A stretch of DNA of 64,000 nucleotides, taken from assembly GCF_013168275.1 (NCBI RefSeq), contig NZ_AP019547.1, positions 2,480,001 to 2,544,000 on the forward strand. The letters run 5' to 3'. The notes beneath the pieces are model-generated. The model worked only from the letters and a program-made list of their open reading frames with translations. It searched no databases and was not told where the DNA came from. Below are positions 38,676 to 49,311 of the stretch, in pieces (position 1 is the first letter of the stretch; every line of letters begins with the position of its first letter). The position numbers and the translations under genes are program-made. The stretch is from Candidatus Nitrotoga sp. AM1P (GTDB taxonomy: Bacteria > Pseudomonadota > Gammaproteobacteria > Burkholderiales > Gallionellaceae).

Positions 38676-39121
38676 TACTTATCCTCCACCTGGTTAAGAT
38701 ATTCGCCGTAGCCTTCCGCCTCCATGTCATCCCGGTGGATAAAGCGCAGCGAGGCTGAATTGATGCAGTAGCGCAAGCCACCGCGATCCTGCGGGCCGTC
38801 CGGGAACACATGCCCGAGATGACTGTCACCGTGAACCGAGCGGACTTCGGTACGGATCATGCCATGGCTGGTATCGCGCAGTTCGTTGATGTGCGCGGGT
38901 ACGATGGGTTTGGTGAAGCTGGGCCAGCCGCAGCCCGACTCAAACTTGTCCGACGACGCAAACAACGGCTCCCCCGACACGATATCCACATAGATGCCCG
39001 GTTCGTCATTGTGAAGATACGCCCCCGTCCCTGAATGTTCCGTGCCGCCGTGCTGGGTTACGCGGCGTTGTTCCGGTGTCAGGTTGGCGATGGCAGTATC
39101 AGATTTCTTGTATGTCTTCAT
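38675..39121 (-). CDS. msrB: Peptide methionine-(R)-S-oxide reductase MsrB
   Basis: The 148-aa protein has [35 protein letters not shown] and the catalytic Cys119 in [11 protein letters not shown]. It reduces the R epimer of methionine sulfoxide. Cys64 (GCGWPSF) is in the place of the resolving cysteine. It lacks the zinc-binding CxxC pairs of some MsrB forms. Operon with msrA. Confidence 0.95.
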   Translation of the reverse strand: MKTYKKSDTAIANLTPEQRRVTQHGGTEHSGTGAYLHNDEPGIYVDIVSGEPLFASSDKFESGCGWPSFTKPIVPAHINELRDTSHGMIRTEVRSVHGDSHLGHVFPDGPQDRGGLRYCINSASLRFIHRDDMEAEGYGEYLNQVEDK

Positions 39122-39239
39122 GAAGTTTCCTTTGAGAGGGTTGGAGTCGCGTTTGTTTCAAAAGCACTATGCCAAACGTTGGCGTTCAGCAGCCGCCAAA
39201 GAAGCGCAGGGTCAGGAAGCGCGCGGTCAGTTCTAAATA

Positions 39240-40090
39240 TTACAACACTTTTTTTCGGTCTTCTTCAAGCTTCCGCACTGCGCCACTTACCGTCATGTAG
39301 TGCACCCCGAAATGGCCCCGATCTCTGCCATCGTATAAGCACTGGATAGGTAAGCCTGAGCTATCGCTTGATCTCTATCCGGGTGGCGCATCGGGACTCA
39401 TCCAGCGACAAAGCGACCGATCTTCAATGGGCCTTTGAAACTTCCCGTAACTCTTTTGGATTTTTTGTGTGCCAGTGGCGTTCTATGAAAGCATTGTCAC
39501 CCAGCAACTGTTGATGGCGAGTTTCCAGCATGGGACTAGGTAAACTCCTGCCCGCCATCCCGAACTGGTGATAGCCCCTGAGCGCTTTGCTCCGCTGTGA
39601 ACCAAACTGACCAAGCAACCAGTCCGCATCCAGCTACGGAGGGGGTGCTTCCTGCCCCATGATGGAGGGATAACTTCTCCAGCGCCAGTCTTCAAGCGAT
39701 TTTACCATGTTGGCGCGCAGTGGGTTCAGCACCACATAGCGCGTCAATTCCAGTAAATAGGTTTCCTTTTGTACCAGGATCGCCTTGTAGCGCCCCCGAA
39801 AAAGATGCCCAACCAAGCTATGGCGACGGTTGAATCGCTGGGTATATAGGCCGTTCAATTGCCGCATCCCACCGGATAAATTACCGTCCACCGTCTCCAC
39901 CAGCAGGTGATAGTGATTGGTCATCTGGTAAAAAGCATGAACCACCCAGTTAAACCGAGCGCAAACAATGCCCAACACTGCTAGCCAATCACTGCGAATG
40001 GTTATTCAGGTAAATATCTTCCCGACGATCCCCGCGCGAGGTGACGTGATAAAGGGCACCCGAAAATTCCAGTCTGAGAGGTCTCGCCAT
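39240..40090 (-). pseudogene. Decayed RAYT (REP-associated tyrosine transposase, Y1_Tnp) gene
   Basis: Pieces of a single RAYT protein lie in order on the minus strand: MARPLRLEFSGALYHVTSRGDRR from 40090, then after a frameshift VHAFYQMTNHYHLLVET (the HUH motif, around 39920), VGHLFRGRYKAILVQK and LELTRYVVLNPLRA. An in-frame TAG follows QEAPPP, then GQFGSQRSKALRGYHQF and LPSPMLETRHQQLLGD, a TGA after VSKAH, and in two further frames DQAIAQAYLSSAYTMAEIG and GVHYMTVSGAVRKLEED. At least two stops and three frameshifts make it non-functional. Confidence 0.85.
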
Positions 40091-40490
40091 CTGTGATGTG
40101 TAATAAGGTTTGTTGGAATATTAGAACTGACCTCGTGCGGGTGCGCTAAATTTATCCTTCATTTGAAGGATGCTTTACACAATCCAAAGAGCATAAACTG
40201 TATTTAACTTTAGATAGTACAGGATATACATAATCACTAAGCTCGAGATCGACCACTGCATAGGCTAAGAAAACAAATTTTTTATTTGCAGAATAATCGG
40301 TATTATTATCCGGCCTGTCACAATACTGTTCGGTTTGTGATAAATATAATATATATCAATATATTATATGCAACTTTGCTCGAAATATTGCTTAAGCGAA
40401 CAGCATTGAGATCTAACCCCAAGCCCCACGGTTAGCTCTATGTTAGGCGAAGCAGCCGCGCCATTCGGCTGAAACACTGTAGGAGGAAAT
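40091..40490. other. AT-rich intergenic region
   Basis: No gene. The segment near 40340-40375 is very AT-rich (TATAATATATATCAATATATT) and may hold the promoter of the downstream small genes. Around 40410-40445 two CTAAC/GTTAGGC cores occur, but without convincing stem arms. A good ribosome-binding site (AGGAGGA) lies just before 40491. Confidence 0.35.
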
Positions 40491-40769
40491 ATGGAAGAAC
40501 CATTCCTGTACAAAGGCACCGAACCCATCGAGTGGTCATTTTCGCAGGTTAGCGAATTTGTTGGACTCGCGATTCAACTGAATTGCCTTGATGAATTGAA
40601 CAAATATGCTGAAAAACAAAGTATTGTAGTAAAGCTCCCAACTGAAACCGTGAACTTCGTCAAAGACTTTCTGTTCAAGCGGCGATATCACAAGAATAGT
40701 GAGTCAGCGCGAGCGGTGATTACGAGCGCAACTTGTCCAAAGCGTCCAGATCCTGAGTACCCACGGTAA
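40491..40769 (+). CDS. Small hypothetical protein
   Basis: The 92-aa protein begins MEEPFLYKGTEPIEWSFSQ and is preceded by TAGGAGGAAAT, a strong ribosome-binding site. No family is recognised and no membrane segment or signal is seen. The C-terminus is basic and ends with CPKRPDPEYPR. It is followed by a lipoprotein gene 63 bases on. Confidence 0.5.
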   Translation: MEEPFLYKGTEPIEWSFSQVSEFVGLAIQLNCLDELNKYAEKQSIVVKLPTETVNFVKDFLFKRRYHKNSESARAVITSATCPKRPDPEYPR

Positions 40770-40832
40770 TCAAGAAAGTATTACCTAATGAATTAAGGTT
40801 GGGAATTTTTGTTAACCATAAGGAGGTGCTAC

Positions 40833-41339
40833 ATGAAGAAGGCAATGATTGCAGTTGCTTGCGCGTTGGCATTAGTAGGCTGCGCGTCAAAATTTGAAAC
40901 CCATAAGTTCGATACCAAGACTTGGACACCATCTAAGGAATCAGTGGAGGGTGTGATTTACTATGAGCCGCATCAGGTAGTAATTACCTACAAATACACT
41001 ATGCTTGTTGATAAAGACAAAAACGTAATTGGAACATCAGAGGATAAGGCCTGCGTTGAGGTTATTCAGAAGCAAGAACTTGCCATCGAACCTGACTTTG
41101 AAAGTGCTAGAGTTCTAATTAACAATCCATCAAATTTTTCCTCCAGTAAATTCAGCGTAGCCTTAAATAACGGTATGCTTGCATCAGTAAATTCCGAATC
41201 CACACCTAAAGCTACCGAACTAATTAAGGAGGTGACGGGATTTGCCAAGGAAGCTGGATTTTTTCCTCTTGCAGGAAACAACGCACCTGCATGCAATGCA
41301 GGTCCCGTAATTCGGGAGAAAAAACCGTGGCAAAATTAA
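40833..41339 (+). CDS. Putative outer-membrane or periplasmic lipoprotein
   Basis: The 168-aa protein begins MKKAMIAVACALALVGCASK: a lipoprotein signal with lipobox LVGC, so Cys17 should be lipidated. The mature part is charged and contains VIYYEPHQVVITYKYTMLVD and a late pair of Cys. I do not recognise the family. AAGGAGGTGCTAC precedes the ATG at 40833; an in-frame start at 40809 would spoil the signal sequence. Asp is not at +2, so outer-membrane sorting is expected. Confidence 0.7.
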   Translation: MKKAMIAVACALALVGCASKFETHKFDTKTWTPSKESVEGVIYYEPHQVVITYKYTMLVDKDKNVIGTSEDKACVEVIQKQELAIEPDFESARVLINNPSNFSSSKFSVALNNGMLASVNSESTPKATELIKEVTGFAKEAGFFPLAGNNAPACNAGPVIREKKPWQN

Positions 41340-41697
41340 AGGAAAATGCCTCCTAAGCAACACCTCCCAACCAATTGATTTTAAAAAATGATCGAGTAAG
41401 AGGCAGGGCTACCGCTGTCTCCTACTCGATTCAATAAAATTCCCATTGAACACTATCTTGTTACCGTGAATTCATCATGAATCTGACGCTTGGCTTGGAG
41501 AGGATACGAATATATGCGTATTTCACCATCTTCATGGTTGCACGCAAGCCATCAATACATCGAAGCGCCGTTTAGCTAGATTAACAGTGAAGCAGTATGT
41601 ACCTCCCGCTGCATGGGCACGTCGATAATGCGTGCGTTCAACCGCCCATATGATGTTCGGCTTTATTTCATTCAGCCCAGCCGAGCTACAACACACT
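41340..41697. other. Intergenic region with a hairpin
   Basis: No gene. An inverted repeat at 41393-41428 (CGAGTAAGAGGCAG against CTGTCTCCTACTCG, two mismatches) lies between convergent genes and probably ends transcription of the lipoprotein gene. T-runs after it are weak. Confidence 0.45.
41393..41428 (+). terminator. Inverted repeat, probable terminator after the lipoprotein gene
   Basis: Fourteen-base arms with two mismatches and an 8-base loop. It lies 54 bases after the lipoprotein stop, in a region with no other gene. Confidence 0.5.
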
Positions 41698-42828
41698 TCA
41701 TCTTGTATCAATAGACAAAATAGGATAGAAAATACGCATTAAATCTGCTTGTCTTGAAGCACCCGTTTTACTGAATATCGCTTTCATTTGTGAACGTACC
41801 GTTGAGATCGCAACACCCGCTTCATATGCGATCTCTTTTGGTGCCATACCTTTAATAAGATCGATAGCAACTCGTGCTTCAGCCAGCGTCATTCCATACA
41901 TTTGCTTTAATAAAATTTTTTTCGGTAGCGTTGGAGAACTGAGTTCTTGTATCACGATCAATGCCATATTTTGTTGGGTTTGATAGCAACATTGATGATC
42001 GATAGGTAACGGTGTAATTAATAGGTGCAAAGCAGTGTTGCTATTCATTCCGACCCTCAAACCACTGGCAATTTTAGGGCCATTGAGACCACAAGCAAGT
42101 CGAATTGCATAAATCAATTTTCTGTTAAATGTATCGCAGCTAGTAATGCTGTGTGCGACCATTTTTATTTCAGTTCGGCGCGATAGCAATGTATCAGCAA
42201 GCGTGCTTACATAGCTGATGCTTCCATCACCGCTAGCAATCAGAATAGGTAGTCGTATTTGCTCTAGGCTTGCCTGAAAAAACGAATTTTGCGTTTTGAT
42301 CGACTCAAAATGCGACTGTATATTGAGTGCACGTCGCAGATGAGCGAGTAAGCCAGACAATTGTTTGAGCTGATCGACCTTTTGTGACTTAGGGATATTT
42401 TTATATTGGATAGCAATAAAACTGTCTGATTCTACATTGCTCACAATTGGCGAGACGGCAAGGGAGCAAAAGCCGAAAGGTTTCATGAAATCTTGATAGA
42501 ATTCACAACAGTTCATGGCCTTTTTTCCAAAATGAAGGTGATCAATATACCATTGACCTGGTGAGATTTTTTTGACAAAAATTCGACCCGGATCAAGCAA
42601 ATAGAAATGCTCTTGAAATGCGCTGGTGCATGCCTCTGGTAGGCCACTGCTTTGTATAATGTGCGTGAGGTTAGTGGGCTTGTTCCAAGTAGTTAATGCG
42701 ACATGCTCACTACCCAGCAGTTGAGCCAAATGATGTAGCGCTTTATTTTGCGACTGCTGATCTAGTATCCCTTCATACAAATCGCTGATGATCAAATTGA
42801 TATTGTCGGAAAAATCCATTTTAGGCAT
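41698..42828 (-). CDS. LuxR-type helix-turn-helix regulator
   Basis: The 376-aa protein ends in a LuxR/GerE DNA-binding domain: YGMTLAEARVAIDLIKGM, KEIAYEAGVAISTVRSQMKAIFSKTGASRQADL. The N-terminal 250 residues are an unrecognised sensory region, perhaps GAF/PAS-like, with a hydrophobic patch LPILIASGDGSISYVS near the middle (a PAS start pattern). No receiver or autoinducer-binding motif is visible. The ATG at 42828 has GGTGA upstream; a TTG at 42888 is less likely. Confidence 0.75.
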   Translation of the reverse strand: MPKMDFSDNINLIISDLYEGILDQQSQNKALHHLAQLLGSEHVALTTWNKPTNLTHIIQSSGLPEACTSAFQEHFYLLDPGRIFVKKISPGQWYIDHLHFGKKAMNCCEFYQDFMKPFGFCSLAVSPIVSNVESDSFIAIQYKNIPKSQKVDQLKQLSGLLAHLRRALNIQSHFESIKTQNSFFQASLEQIRLPILIASGDGSISYVSTLADTLLSRRTEIKMVAHSITSCDTFNRKLIYAIRLACGLNGPKIASGLRVGMNSNTALHLLITPLPIDHQCCYQTQQNMALIVIQELSSPTLPKKILLKQMYGMTLAEARVAIDLIKGMAPKEIAYEAGVAISTVRSQMKAIFSKTGASRQADLMRIFYPILSIDTR

Positions 42829-43316
42829 TATCACCAAATAGCGATACCCCTTTCGGTAAGAACATAATGAATGATAGAGCGATGCCAAAAAAAGAGAATA
42901 AGCAAATTGCTTATTTTGACTAATAAAAATTCATAAAATATGTGGCGCATAAAATAATTTTCCTGAACCATTTTCAGCCATACCTTTCTAATGCCTTGTA
43001 ATTAAATGGGTAATGAGTGGTGCGACGGAAACAAACCTGCGGGACTGGCAGAGAACGGTGTGGAAGAAGCCCGCGCCAAAGCGCTGGCCGAAAGCATCAG
43101 TTGCCCCGCGATGTGTTGGAATTTGGGGTCACAGCTAGCCGGCGGATTTTTCAACCTGTCTACGCGAGCCGGATTAAACACAACATGACGTGACAGCTTA
43201 AGGTGGTTGATATCGCGCTATGGACCACAATGGCTTTGCTGGTGCATGCTTAATGACAACTCGAAGAGAGATATGAGTTTGCTCAAGTGGGTACTGCTTA
43301 AATTGATATATGCGTA
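42829..43316. other. Intergenic region upstream of the LuxR-type gene
   Basis: No clear gene. Two overlapping small frames around 43006-43188 (60 codons) and 43012 (41 codons, MSGATETNLRDW) have no convincing start signals or family. They may be remnants. Confidence 0.3.
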
Positions 43317-44651
43317 TTACAAACCGGCTAACCGCTGCAACAATTTCTCATGTATCCCGCCAAATCCGCCGTTGCTCATGATCAGAATGTTATCGCCGGG
43401 GCGAGCTGTGGCAACAATGTCTGTTATCAATTCGCCTAAATTATCTTTTATGATAGCCCTGTCTCCCAACGGAGCGAGTACCGCGCGAGTGTTCCAACCT
43501 AAATTGAAATCGTAGCAAAAGACCAGGTCGGCATCCTTGAGACTGCCGGGTAGGGCGTTCTTCATCACGCCGAGTTTCATGGTATTGGAACGTGGCTCCA
43601 GCACCGCCAGGATGCGCGCGCTACCGGCTTTGGCGCGCAGCCCTGACACGGTAGTGGCAATTGCAGTGGGATGATGCGCGAAGTCGTCATACACGGTGAT
43701 ATCGTTTACCACGCCGCGCACTTCCATGCGCCGTTTGACGTTTTTAAATTCGCTCAATGCCGCTAGTCCATCCACTACAGACACACCGGCATGACGCGCG
43801 GCGGCAAGTGCGGCGAGTGTATTCAGGCGGTTGTGTTCGCCCATCAATTCCCATTTCAATTCACCATGTGCTTCGCCATTAAAAGTTACGTGATTATCTG
43901 CGTCGATGTTCCAGCCATCAGCACAGGCAAATAATTCCACGGGTGTCCAGCAGCCGTGGCTGATTACGCGCTTTAATGAATCGGCACGGCCGTTGCTGAT
44001 TATCAGCCCGTTGCCGGGCACAGTGCGAACCAGATGATGGAATTGCGTTTCGATGGCGGCCAAGTCAGAAAAGATGTCAGCGTGATCGAACTCCAGATTG
44101 TTGAGGATGACAGTGCGCGGACGGTAATGAATGAACTTGGAGCGTTTGTCGAAGAAGGCGGTGTCATATTCATCCGCTTCAATGACGAAGAAAGGCGTAT
44201 CGGTTAAACGCGCAGAGAGTCCGAAATTCTGCGGCACGCCGCCGATCAGGAAACCCGGGTTCAAGCCTGCATATTCCAGTATCCACGCCAGCATTGAGGA
44301 GGTAGTGGTCTTGCCATGCGTACCTGCAACTGCCAGTACCCACTTATTCTGCAGCAGATTTTGCGCCAGCCACTGCGGGCCGGAGATGTAGGGCAGGTTG
44401 CGATTGAGGATTTCTTCCATGAGAGGATTTCCGCGCGAGACCACATTGCCGATAACGAAAATGTCCGGCTGAAGAGTGATTTGTTCCGGGCCGAAGCCTT
44501 CAATCAGTTCTATGCCTTGCGCCTCAAGTTGCGTGCTCATCGGCGGGTAAACGTTGGCGTCGCAGCCGGTGACGCGATGTCTTGCTTGCTTGGCCAGCAC
44601 TGCAATGCCGCCCATGAAGGTGCCGCAAATACCAAGGATATGAATGTGCAT
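43317..44651 (-). CDS. mpl: UDP-N-acetylmuramate:L-alanyl-gamma-D-glutamyl-meso-DAP ligase
   Basis: The 444-aa Mur-ligase-like protein begins MHIHILGICGTFMGGIAVLAK, with the ATP P-loop VAGTHGKTTTSSMLAW and Mur_ligase_M/C domains. It recycles murein tripeptide by joining it to UDP-MurNAc. The C-terminal YDDFAHHPTAIATTV contains the family's substrate-binding motif. A DUF486 gene lies directly upstream (1-base gap). Confidence 0.95.
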   Translation of the reverse strand: MHIHILGICGTFMGGIAVLAKQARHRVTGCDANVYPPMSTQLEAQGIELIEGFGPEQITLQPDIFVIGNVVSRGNPLMEEILNRNLPYISGPQWLAQNLLQNKWVLAVAGTHGKTTTSSMLAWILEYAGLNPGFLIGGVPQNFGLSARLTDTPFFVIEADEYDTAFFDKRSKFIHYRPRTVILNNLEFDHADIFSDLAAIETQFHHLVRTVPGNGLIISNGRADSLKRVISHGCWTPVELFACADGWNIDADNHVTFNGEAHGELKWELMGEHNRLNTLAALAAARHAGVSVVDGLAALSEFKNVKRRMEVRGVVNDITVYDDFAHHPTAIATTVSGLRAKAGSARILAVLEPRSNTMKLGVMKNALPGSLKDADLVFCYDFNLGWNTRAVLAPLGDRAIIKDNLGELITDIVATARPGDNILIMSNGGFGGIHEKLLQRLAGL

Positions 44652-44652
44652 G

Positions 44653-44997
44653 TTATGCCCTGAAAATAAAAAACACCGCGCCCATCAGGCACAGCGCGGC
44701 ATACAGGTAGTCCAGCTTCAGCGGCTGGCCCATGTATAGCACGGCGAAAGGAACGAATACCGACAGGGTGATGACTTCCTGCAAAATTTTCAGTTGTCCC
44801 AAGCTGAGTTCGCTATAGCCGATGCGGTTGGCTGGTACCTGTAACAGATATTCGAATAGTGCGATGCCCCAGCTCACCAGCGCGGCAACGTACCACGGCG
44901 AATGGGTAAAATTTTTGAGGTGTCCATACCACGCAAAAGTCATGAACACGTTTGAAGCAATCAGTAGTAGTGTGGTTAGCAGCAGTGGGTGTGGCAT
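44653..44997 (-). CDS. DUF486 (DMT-like) small membrane protein
   Basis: The 114-aa protein has four predicted helices, typical of DUF486: LLTTLLLIASNVFMTFAWYGHLK, ALVSWGIALFEYLLQVPANRIGY, KILQEVITLSVFVPFAVLYM and YLYAALCLMGAVFFIF. The family is distantly related to DMT/EmrE transporters. It is next to mpl on the same strand. Function is unknown. Confidence 0.85.
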   Translation of the reverse strand: MPHPLLLTTLLLIASNVFMTFAWYGHLKNFTHSPWYVAALVSWGIALFEYLLQVPANRIGYSELSLGQLKILQEVITLSVFVPFAVLYMGQPLKLDYLYAALCLMGAVFFIFRA

Positions 44998-45027
44998 GGC
45001 GCGGTACTGGTTTTAATAATTAAGGTA

Positions 45028-45138
45028 ATGCTGAACAAGTCCCTCCGTTCGGGCTGAGCCTGTCGAAGCCATTTGTAATTTATTGGTTTTCAATTGGTAC
45101 GTTTCGACAAGCTCAACGCGAACAGACTTGTTCAGCAT
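45028..45138. repeat. Palindromic intergenic repeat (REP/MITE-like)
   Basis: ATGCTGAACAAGTC at the left end and GACTTGTTCAGCAT at the right are a perfect 14-base terminal inverted repeat. Inside, CGTTCGGGCTGAGCCTGTCGAA and TTCGACAAGCTCAACGCGAACA also pair. The element fills the space between metH and DUF486 and resembles the TTCGACAGGCTCAG...-type repeats common in betaproteobacteria. Confidence 0.75.
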
Positions 45139-45183
45139 AGCTTTAAACAACAAGGTTGCGATCAAAATATTGAAGCCGCTTTT

Positions 45184-48100
45184 TTATGCATCATAATTTA
45201 ACACGGGCGCTAACCAGCGTTCGGTTTCTTCAAGGCTTAACCCCTTGCGTTGTGCGTAGTCTTCTATCTGATCTTTGTCTGCTTTTGCCGTAGCAAAATA
45301 CTGCGATTGCGGATGCGAAAAATAAAAGCCGCTCACTGCGGCAGTCGGCAGCATGGCAAAACTTTCAGTCAGCGTAATGCCGGCCTTGTTGGGTGCGTCC
45401 AGCAGTTCAAACAGCGCGTGTTTCTCAGTGTGGTCAGGGCAAGCCGGGTAGCCTGGGGCAGGGCGGATGCCGCGATATTTTTCATCGATTAAATCTTCAG
45501 TGCTGGTCTGTTCGTCGGCGGCATAGCCCCAGAATTCGCGTCGAACACGGGCATGCAGCAGTTCGGCGAAGGCTTCGGCCAGACGGTCGGCCAAGGCTTT
45601 CAGCATAATGCTGTTGTAGTCGTCATGCTTGCTTTCGAATTCCGCCACGCGTTCATCAATGCCGATGCCGGTCGTAACCGCAAACGCGCCGATATAATCG
45701 GCCACGCCGCTTTCCTTGGGTGCGATGAAATCGCCGAGGCTCAGGTTGGGCTTGTCTTCAGGCTTTACCATTTGCTGACGCAGGTTGTGCCAGGTCATTG
45801 CCACCTGGCTGCGCGATTCATCAGTGTAAATTTCGATGTCGTCGCTATTGATACTGTTGGCCGGAAACAGGCCAAACACAGCGTTTGCGCCTAACCACTT
45901 CTCATCTATGATGCGTTTGAGCATGGCCTGTGCATCGTGGAACAAATTGCGTGCTGCTTCGCCGATCACTTTATCATTGAGAATTTTCGGGTACCGCCCG
46001 GACAGTTCCCAAGTCTGGAAGAATGGGGTCCAGTCGATGTAGGGGCTGATTTCTGCCAGCGAGTAGTCGCTGAGCGCCCGCACACCGATGAAGCTGGGCT
46101 TGGGTGGCGTATAGCTTGCCCAATCTGTTTTCAGGCCATGCGCGCGCGCGTCTGCCAGTTTGTAACGTGCACCTTGAGGTTTTTTGTTGGCATGCAGTTC
46201 GCGCGTCTTGGCATAGTCGGCCTTTATGCCAGCCACATAACTGTCGTGTAAAGTGCTGCTCAACAGGTTGTTGCACACCCCCACCGCACGCGACGCATCT
46301 GTCACATAAACGGTCACGCCGCTGGTGTAGTTAGGCTCGATTTTCACCGCCGTATGCACGCGCGAAGTGGTCGCGCCGCCGATCAGCAATGGAATGGTGA
46401 ATCCCTGGCGCTGCATCTCCTTGGTCACATACGCCATCTCTTCCAGCGAGGGCGTAATCAATCCGGACAGGCCGATCATATCGGCGTTGTGCTCGCGCGC
46501 TGTGTCCAAAATTTTCTGGCACGGCACCATCACGCCCATGTTGACCACTTCGAAATTGTTGCACTGCAACACGACCGTGACGATGTTCTTGCCGATGTCA
46601 TGCACATCACCCTTGACCGTGGCGATGACGATCTTGCCTTTGGGCTTGTTGTCGCCTGAGCGCGCCTTTTCCGCTTCTATGTAGGGCACCAGATGGGCCA
46701 CTGCCTGTTTCATCACGCGCGCGGATTTCACCACTTGTGGCAAAAACATTTTGCCCGCGCCGAACAGGTCGCCGACCACGTTCATGCCGGTCATCAGCGC
46801 CCCTTCGATCACCTCGACCGGATAAGTCGCTTGTAAGCGCGCTTCCTCGGTGTCTTCCACGACATAGGTGTTAATGCCACGCACCAGCGCGTGGGTCAGG
46901 CGTTCCTGCACCGTGCCTTGTCGCCATGCCAGATCTTCCATCTGGACCTTGGCGCCGCCTGTCACATTTTCTGCCACTACTACCAGTCGTTCGCCCGCAT
47001 CGGGACGGCGATTCAGTACGACGTCTTCCACCGCCTCGCGCAAATCTCTGGGAATTTCATCATATACGCCGAGCTGACCGGCATTGACGATCCCCATATT
47101 CATGCCGGCTTGTACCGCGTGATAGAGAAACACGGTGTGGATAGCCTCGCGCATCGCGTCGTTGCCACGGAATGAGAACGATACATTGGATACGCCGCCG
47201 CTAATTTTTGCGTAGGGCAGATTTTTCCTGATCCAGCGCGTGGCATCAATGAAGTCCACCGCATAGTTGTTGTGCTCTTCTATGCCGGTGGCGATGGCGA
47301 AAATGTTGGGGTCGAAAATAATATCTTCCGGCGGAAAGCCGACCTGATTCACCAGAATGTCATAGCTGCGCTGGCAAATTTCGATTTTGCGCTGTTGTGT
47401 ATCGGCCTGTCCCTGTTCGTCAAATGCCATCACGACTGCCGCTGCACCATAGCGGCGCACCAGTTTGGCATATTTGATGAACTCGGCTTCGCCCTCTTTC
47501 ATGCTGATCGAGTTGACGATGGCCTTACCCTGTACGCATTTCAGCCCAGCTTCGATCACCGACCACTTGGACGAATCTATCATCAGCGGCACACGTGAAA
47601 TATCCGGCTCCGATGCAATCAGGTTGAGGTACTTCGTCATGGCAAGCTGCGAATCCAGCATCGCTTCATCCATGTTGATGTCGATAACCTGTGCGCCATT
47701 TTCTACTTGCTGTCGTGCCACGTTGACCGCTGTCGGATAATCGCCCGCGAGGACGAGGCGTGCAAACATTTTGGAACCGGTAACGTTGGTGCGCTCTCCG
47801 ACGTTCACGAACAAGGAATCATCACCGATGTTGAATGGCTCCAGACCGGATAACCGACACTTCTTTTCAAGCTCTGGAATGTGGCGCGGGGGGATACCTT
47901 TTAATGCCTCGGCAATCGCTTTGATGTGTGCTGGCGTGGTACCGCAGCAGCCGCCCGCGATGTTGAGGAAACCGCTGGTGGCAAATTCCTTAACCAGCAT
48001 GGCGGTATGTTCCGGCGATTCGTCGTAACCGGTTTCAGACAGTGGATTGGGCAAACCGGCATTGGGATGCGCACTTACACAAGTGGTGGCGACGCGCGAC

Positions 48101-48915
48101 AATTCCTCGACGTAAGGGCGCATCAGTTCCGCTCCCAGCGCACAATTCAGACCGATTGATAACGGCTTGGTATGGGACAGTGAATTCCAGAATGCTTCAG
48201 TCGTTTGGCCTGACAAGGTGCGCCCGGAAGCATCGGTGATAGTGCCGGAAATCATGATCGGAACGCGCACGTTATGGAGATCGAAATACTGCTCTATGGC
48301 GAACAGTGCGGCCTTGGCGTTCAGCGTATCGAAAATGGTTTCCACCATCAGCAGATCCGCTCCGCCATCCAGCAGGCCGCGAATGGCTTCAGTATAGCCT
48401 TCCACCAGCTGATCGAAATTGATGTTGCGAAAACCGGGATCGTTTACGTCCGGGGAGATGGATGCGGTACGCGTAGTGGGCCCCAACACGCCCGCCACAA
48501 AGCGGGGCTTGCCCGGCACTCGGTTTTCGTATTCGTCGCATACCTCACGTGCCAGCTTTGCGCCAGCCACGTTCAACTCATATACCAAATGCTCCATCTG
48601 GTAATCCGCCATCGACACGGAGTTGGCGTTGAACGTGTTGGTTTCAAGGATATCCGCGCCCGCTTCCAGGTATTCTGCATGGATGCCACGAATGATCTGC
48701 GGCTGCGTCAGCAACAGCAGGTCATTGTTACCCTTGAGGTCGAGCGGGTGGTCGGCGAAACTCTGGCGAGGTCTGGTATCGCCATCATGCGCGACTATGC
48801 CGCGATAGTGTTCCTCGGTCAGCTTGTATCGCTGAATCATCGTTCCCATCGCACCGTCCAGAATAAGGATGCGTTGTTCCAGCAAACGTTCAATAAGATG
48901 GGGTGTACGGTTCAT
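45184..48915 (-). CDS. metH: Cobalamin-dependent methionine synthase
   Basis: The 1243-aa protein has all four modules in order: the homocysteine-binding zinc domain ([22 protein letters not shown]), the methyltetrahydrofolate-binding barrel ([14 protein letters not shown]), the cobalamin domain with the [10 protein letters not shown] motif and GLITPSL, and the reactivation domain at the C-terminus ([27 protein letters not shown]). It makes methionine from homocysteine. The ATG at 48915 gives the [12 protein letters not shown] start. No cobalamin riboswitch was recognised upstream. Confidence 0.96.
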   Translation of the reverse strand: MNRTPHLIERLLEQRILILDGAMGTMIQRYKLTEEHYRGIVAHDGDTRPRQSFADHPLDLKGNNDLLLLTQPQIIRGIHAEYLEAGADILETNTFNANSVSMADYQMEHLVYELNVAGAKLAREVCDEYENRVPGKPRFVAGVLGPTTRTASISPDVNDPGFRNINFDQLVEGYTEAIRGLLDGGADLLMVETIFDTLNAKAALFAIEQYFDLHNVRVPIMISGTITDASGRTLSGQTTEAFWNSLSHTKPLSIGLNCALGAELMRPYVEELSRVATTCVSAHPNAGLPNPLSETGYDESPEHTAMLVKEFATSGFLNIAGGCCGTTPAHIKAIAEALKGIPPRHIPELEKKCRLSGLEPFNIGDDSLFVNVGERTNVTGSKMFARLVLAGDYPTAVNVARQQVENGAQVIDINMDEAMLDSQLAMTKYLNLIASEPDISRVPLMIDSSKWSVIEAGLKCVQGKAIVNSISMKEGEAEFIKYAKLVRRYGAAAVVMAFDEQGQADTQQRKIEICQRSYDILVNQVGFPPEDIIFDPNIFAIATGIEEHNNYAVDFIDATRWIRKNLPYAKISGGVSNVSFSFRGNDAMREAIHTVFLYHAVQAGMNMGIVNAGQLGVYDEIPRDLREAVEDVVLNRRPDAGERLVVVAENVTGGAKVQMEDLAWRQGTVQERLTHALVRGINTYVVEDTEEARLQATYPVEVIEGALMTGMNVVGDLFGAGKMFLPQVVKSARVMKQAVAHLVPYIEAEKARSGDNKPKGKIVIATVKGDVHDIGKNIVTVVLQCNNFEVVNMGVMVPCQKILDTAREHNADMIGLSGLITPSLEEMAYVTKEMQRQGFTIPLLIGGATTSRVHTAVKIEPNYTSGVTVYVTDASRAVGVCNNLLSSTLHDSYVAGIKADYAKTRELHANKKPQGARYKLADARAHGLKTDWASYTPPKPSFIGVRALSDYSLAEISPYIDWTPFFQTWELSGRYPKILNDKVIGEAARNLFHDAQAMLKRIIDEKWLGANAVFGLFPANSINSDDIEIYTDESRSQVAMTWHNLRQQMVKPEDKPNLSLGDFIAPKESGVADYIGAFAVTTGIGIDERVAEFESKHDDYNSIMLKALADRLAEAFAELLHARVRREFWGYAADEQTSTEDLIDEKYRGIRPAPGYPACPDHTEKHALFELLDAPNKAGITLTESFAMLPTAAVSGFYFSHPQSQYFATAKADKDQIEDYAQRKGLSLEETERWLAPVLNYDA

Positions 48916-49311
48916 AAGTGTCAAAAACTTAAAAATGAGAGCAAATTTTACCATGTCTCATGCAAGACGAATTTCCTAACAGCCAATGGATAGTAATTTG
49001 CTGGTTGTGTCCGCTTTATTTCATAGTAGAAATAGTTAACGCTTAGCTTTTTGCGAAACGCCGTCCATTTATGACACATCACATTGATTTAGCTTTATTT
49101 ATTGTTGATTTATAAGACAGTAGTCAACGTAATTAATTTTTTTGTTCTTACCTTTAAGAATAGTTAACTCGAGCCGACAATATCTACTAAATGTTTTAAT
49201 TTTGCTTCATTTAAAACATTCGAGCTACAAAGTCCAGCTCTCAAAAAATATCCGTAACGTAACCATTCCTGCTTGGTTTAGAGGAATAATCTGAACCACC
49301 GGGGGTCACCA
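48916..49311. other. Divergent intergenic region metH / PAS-MCP
   Basis: No gene. The region is AT-rich with several possible promoter-like stretches (TTAATTTTTTTGTTC near 49130). No palindromic operator was recognised. Confidence 0.35.

Noticed and set aside
28955..40090. Integron integrase gene
   Set aside because: No tyrosine recombinase motif occurs in the open frames of the cassette-like region or elsewhere in the window.
40409..40445. Possible fifth attC-like site (CTAACCCC...GTTAGGC)
   Set aside because: Only short core-like motifs, about 35 bases apart, without paired stem arms of useful length.
42992..43200. Small ORFs upstream of the LuxR-type gene
   Set aside because: Two overlapping frames of 41 and 60 codons without start signals or known motifs.
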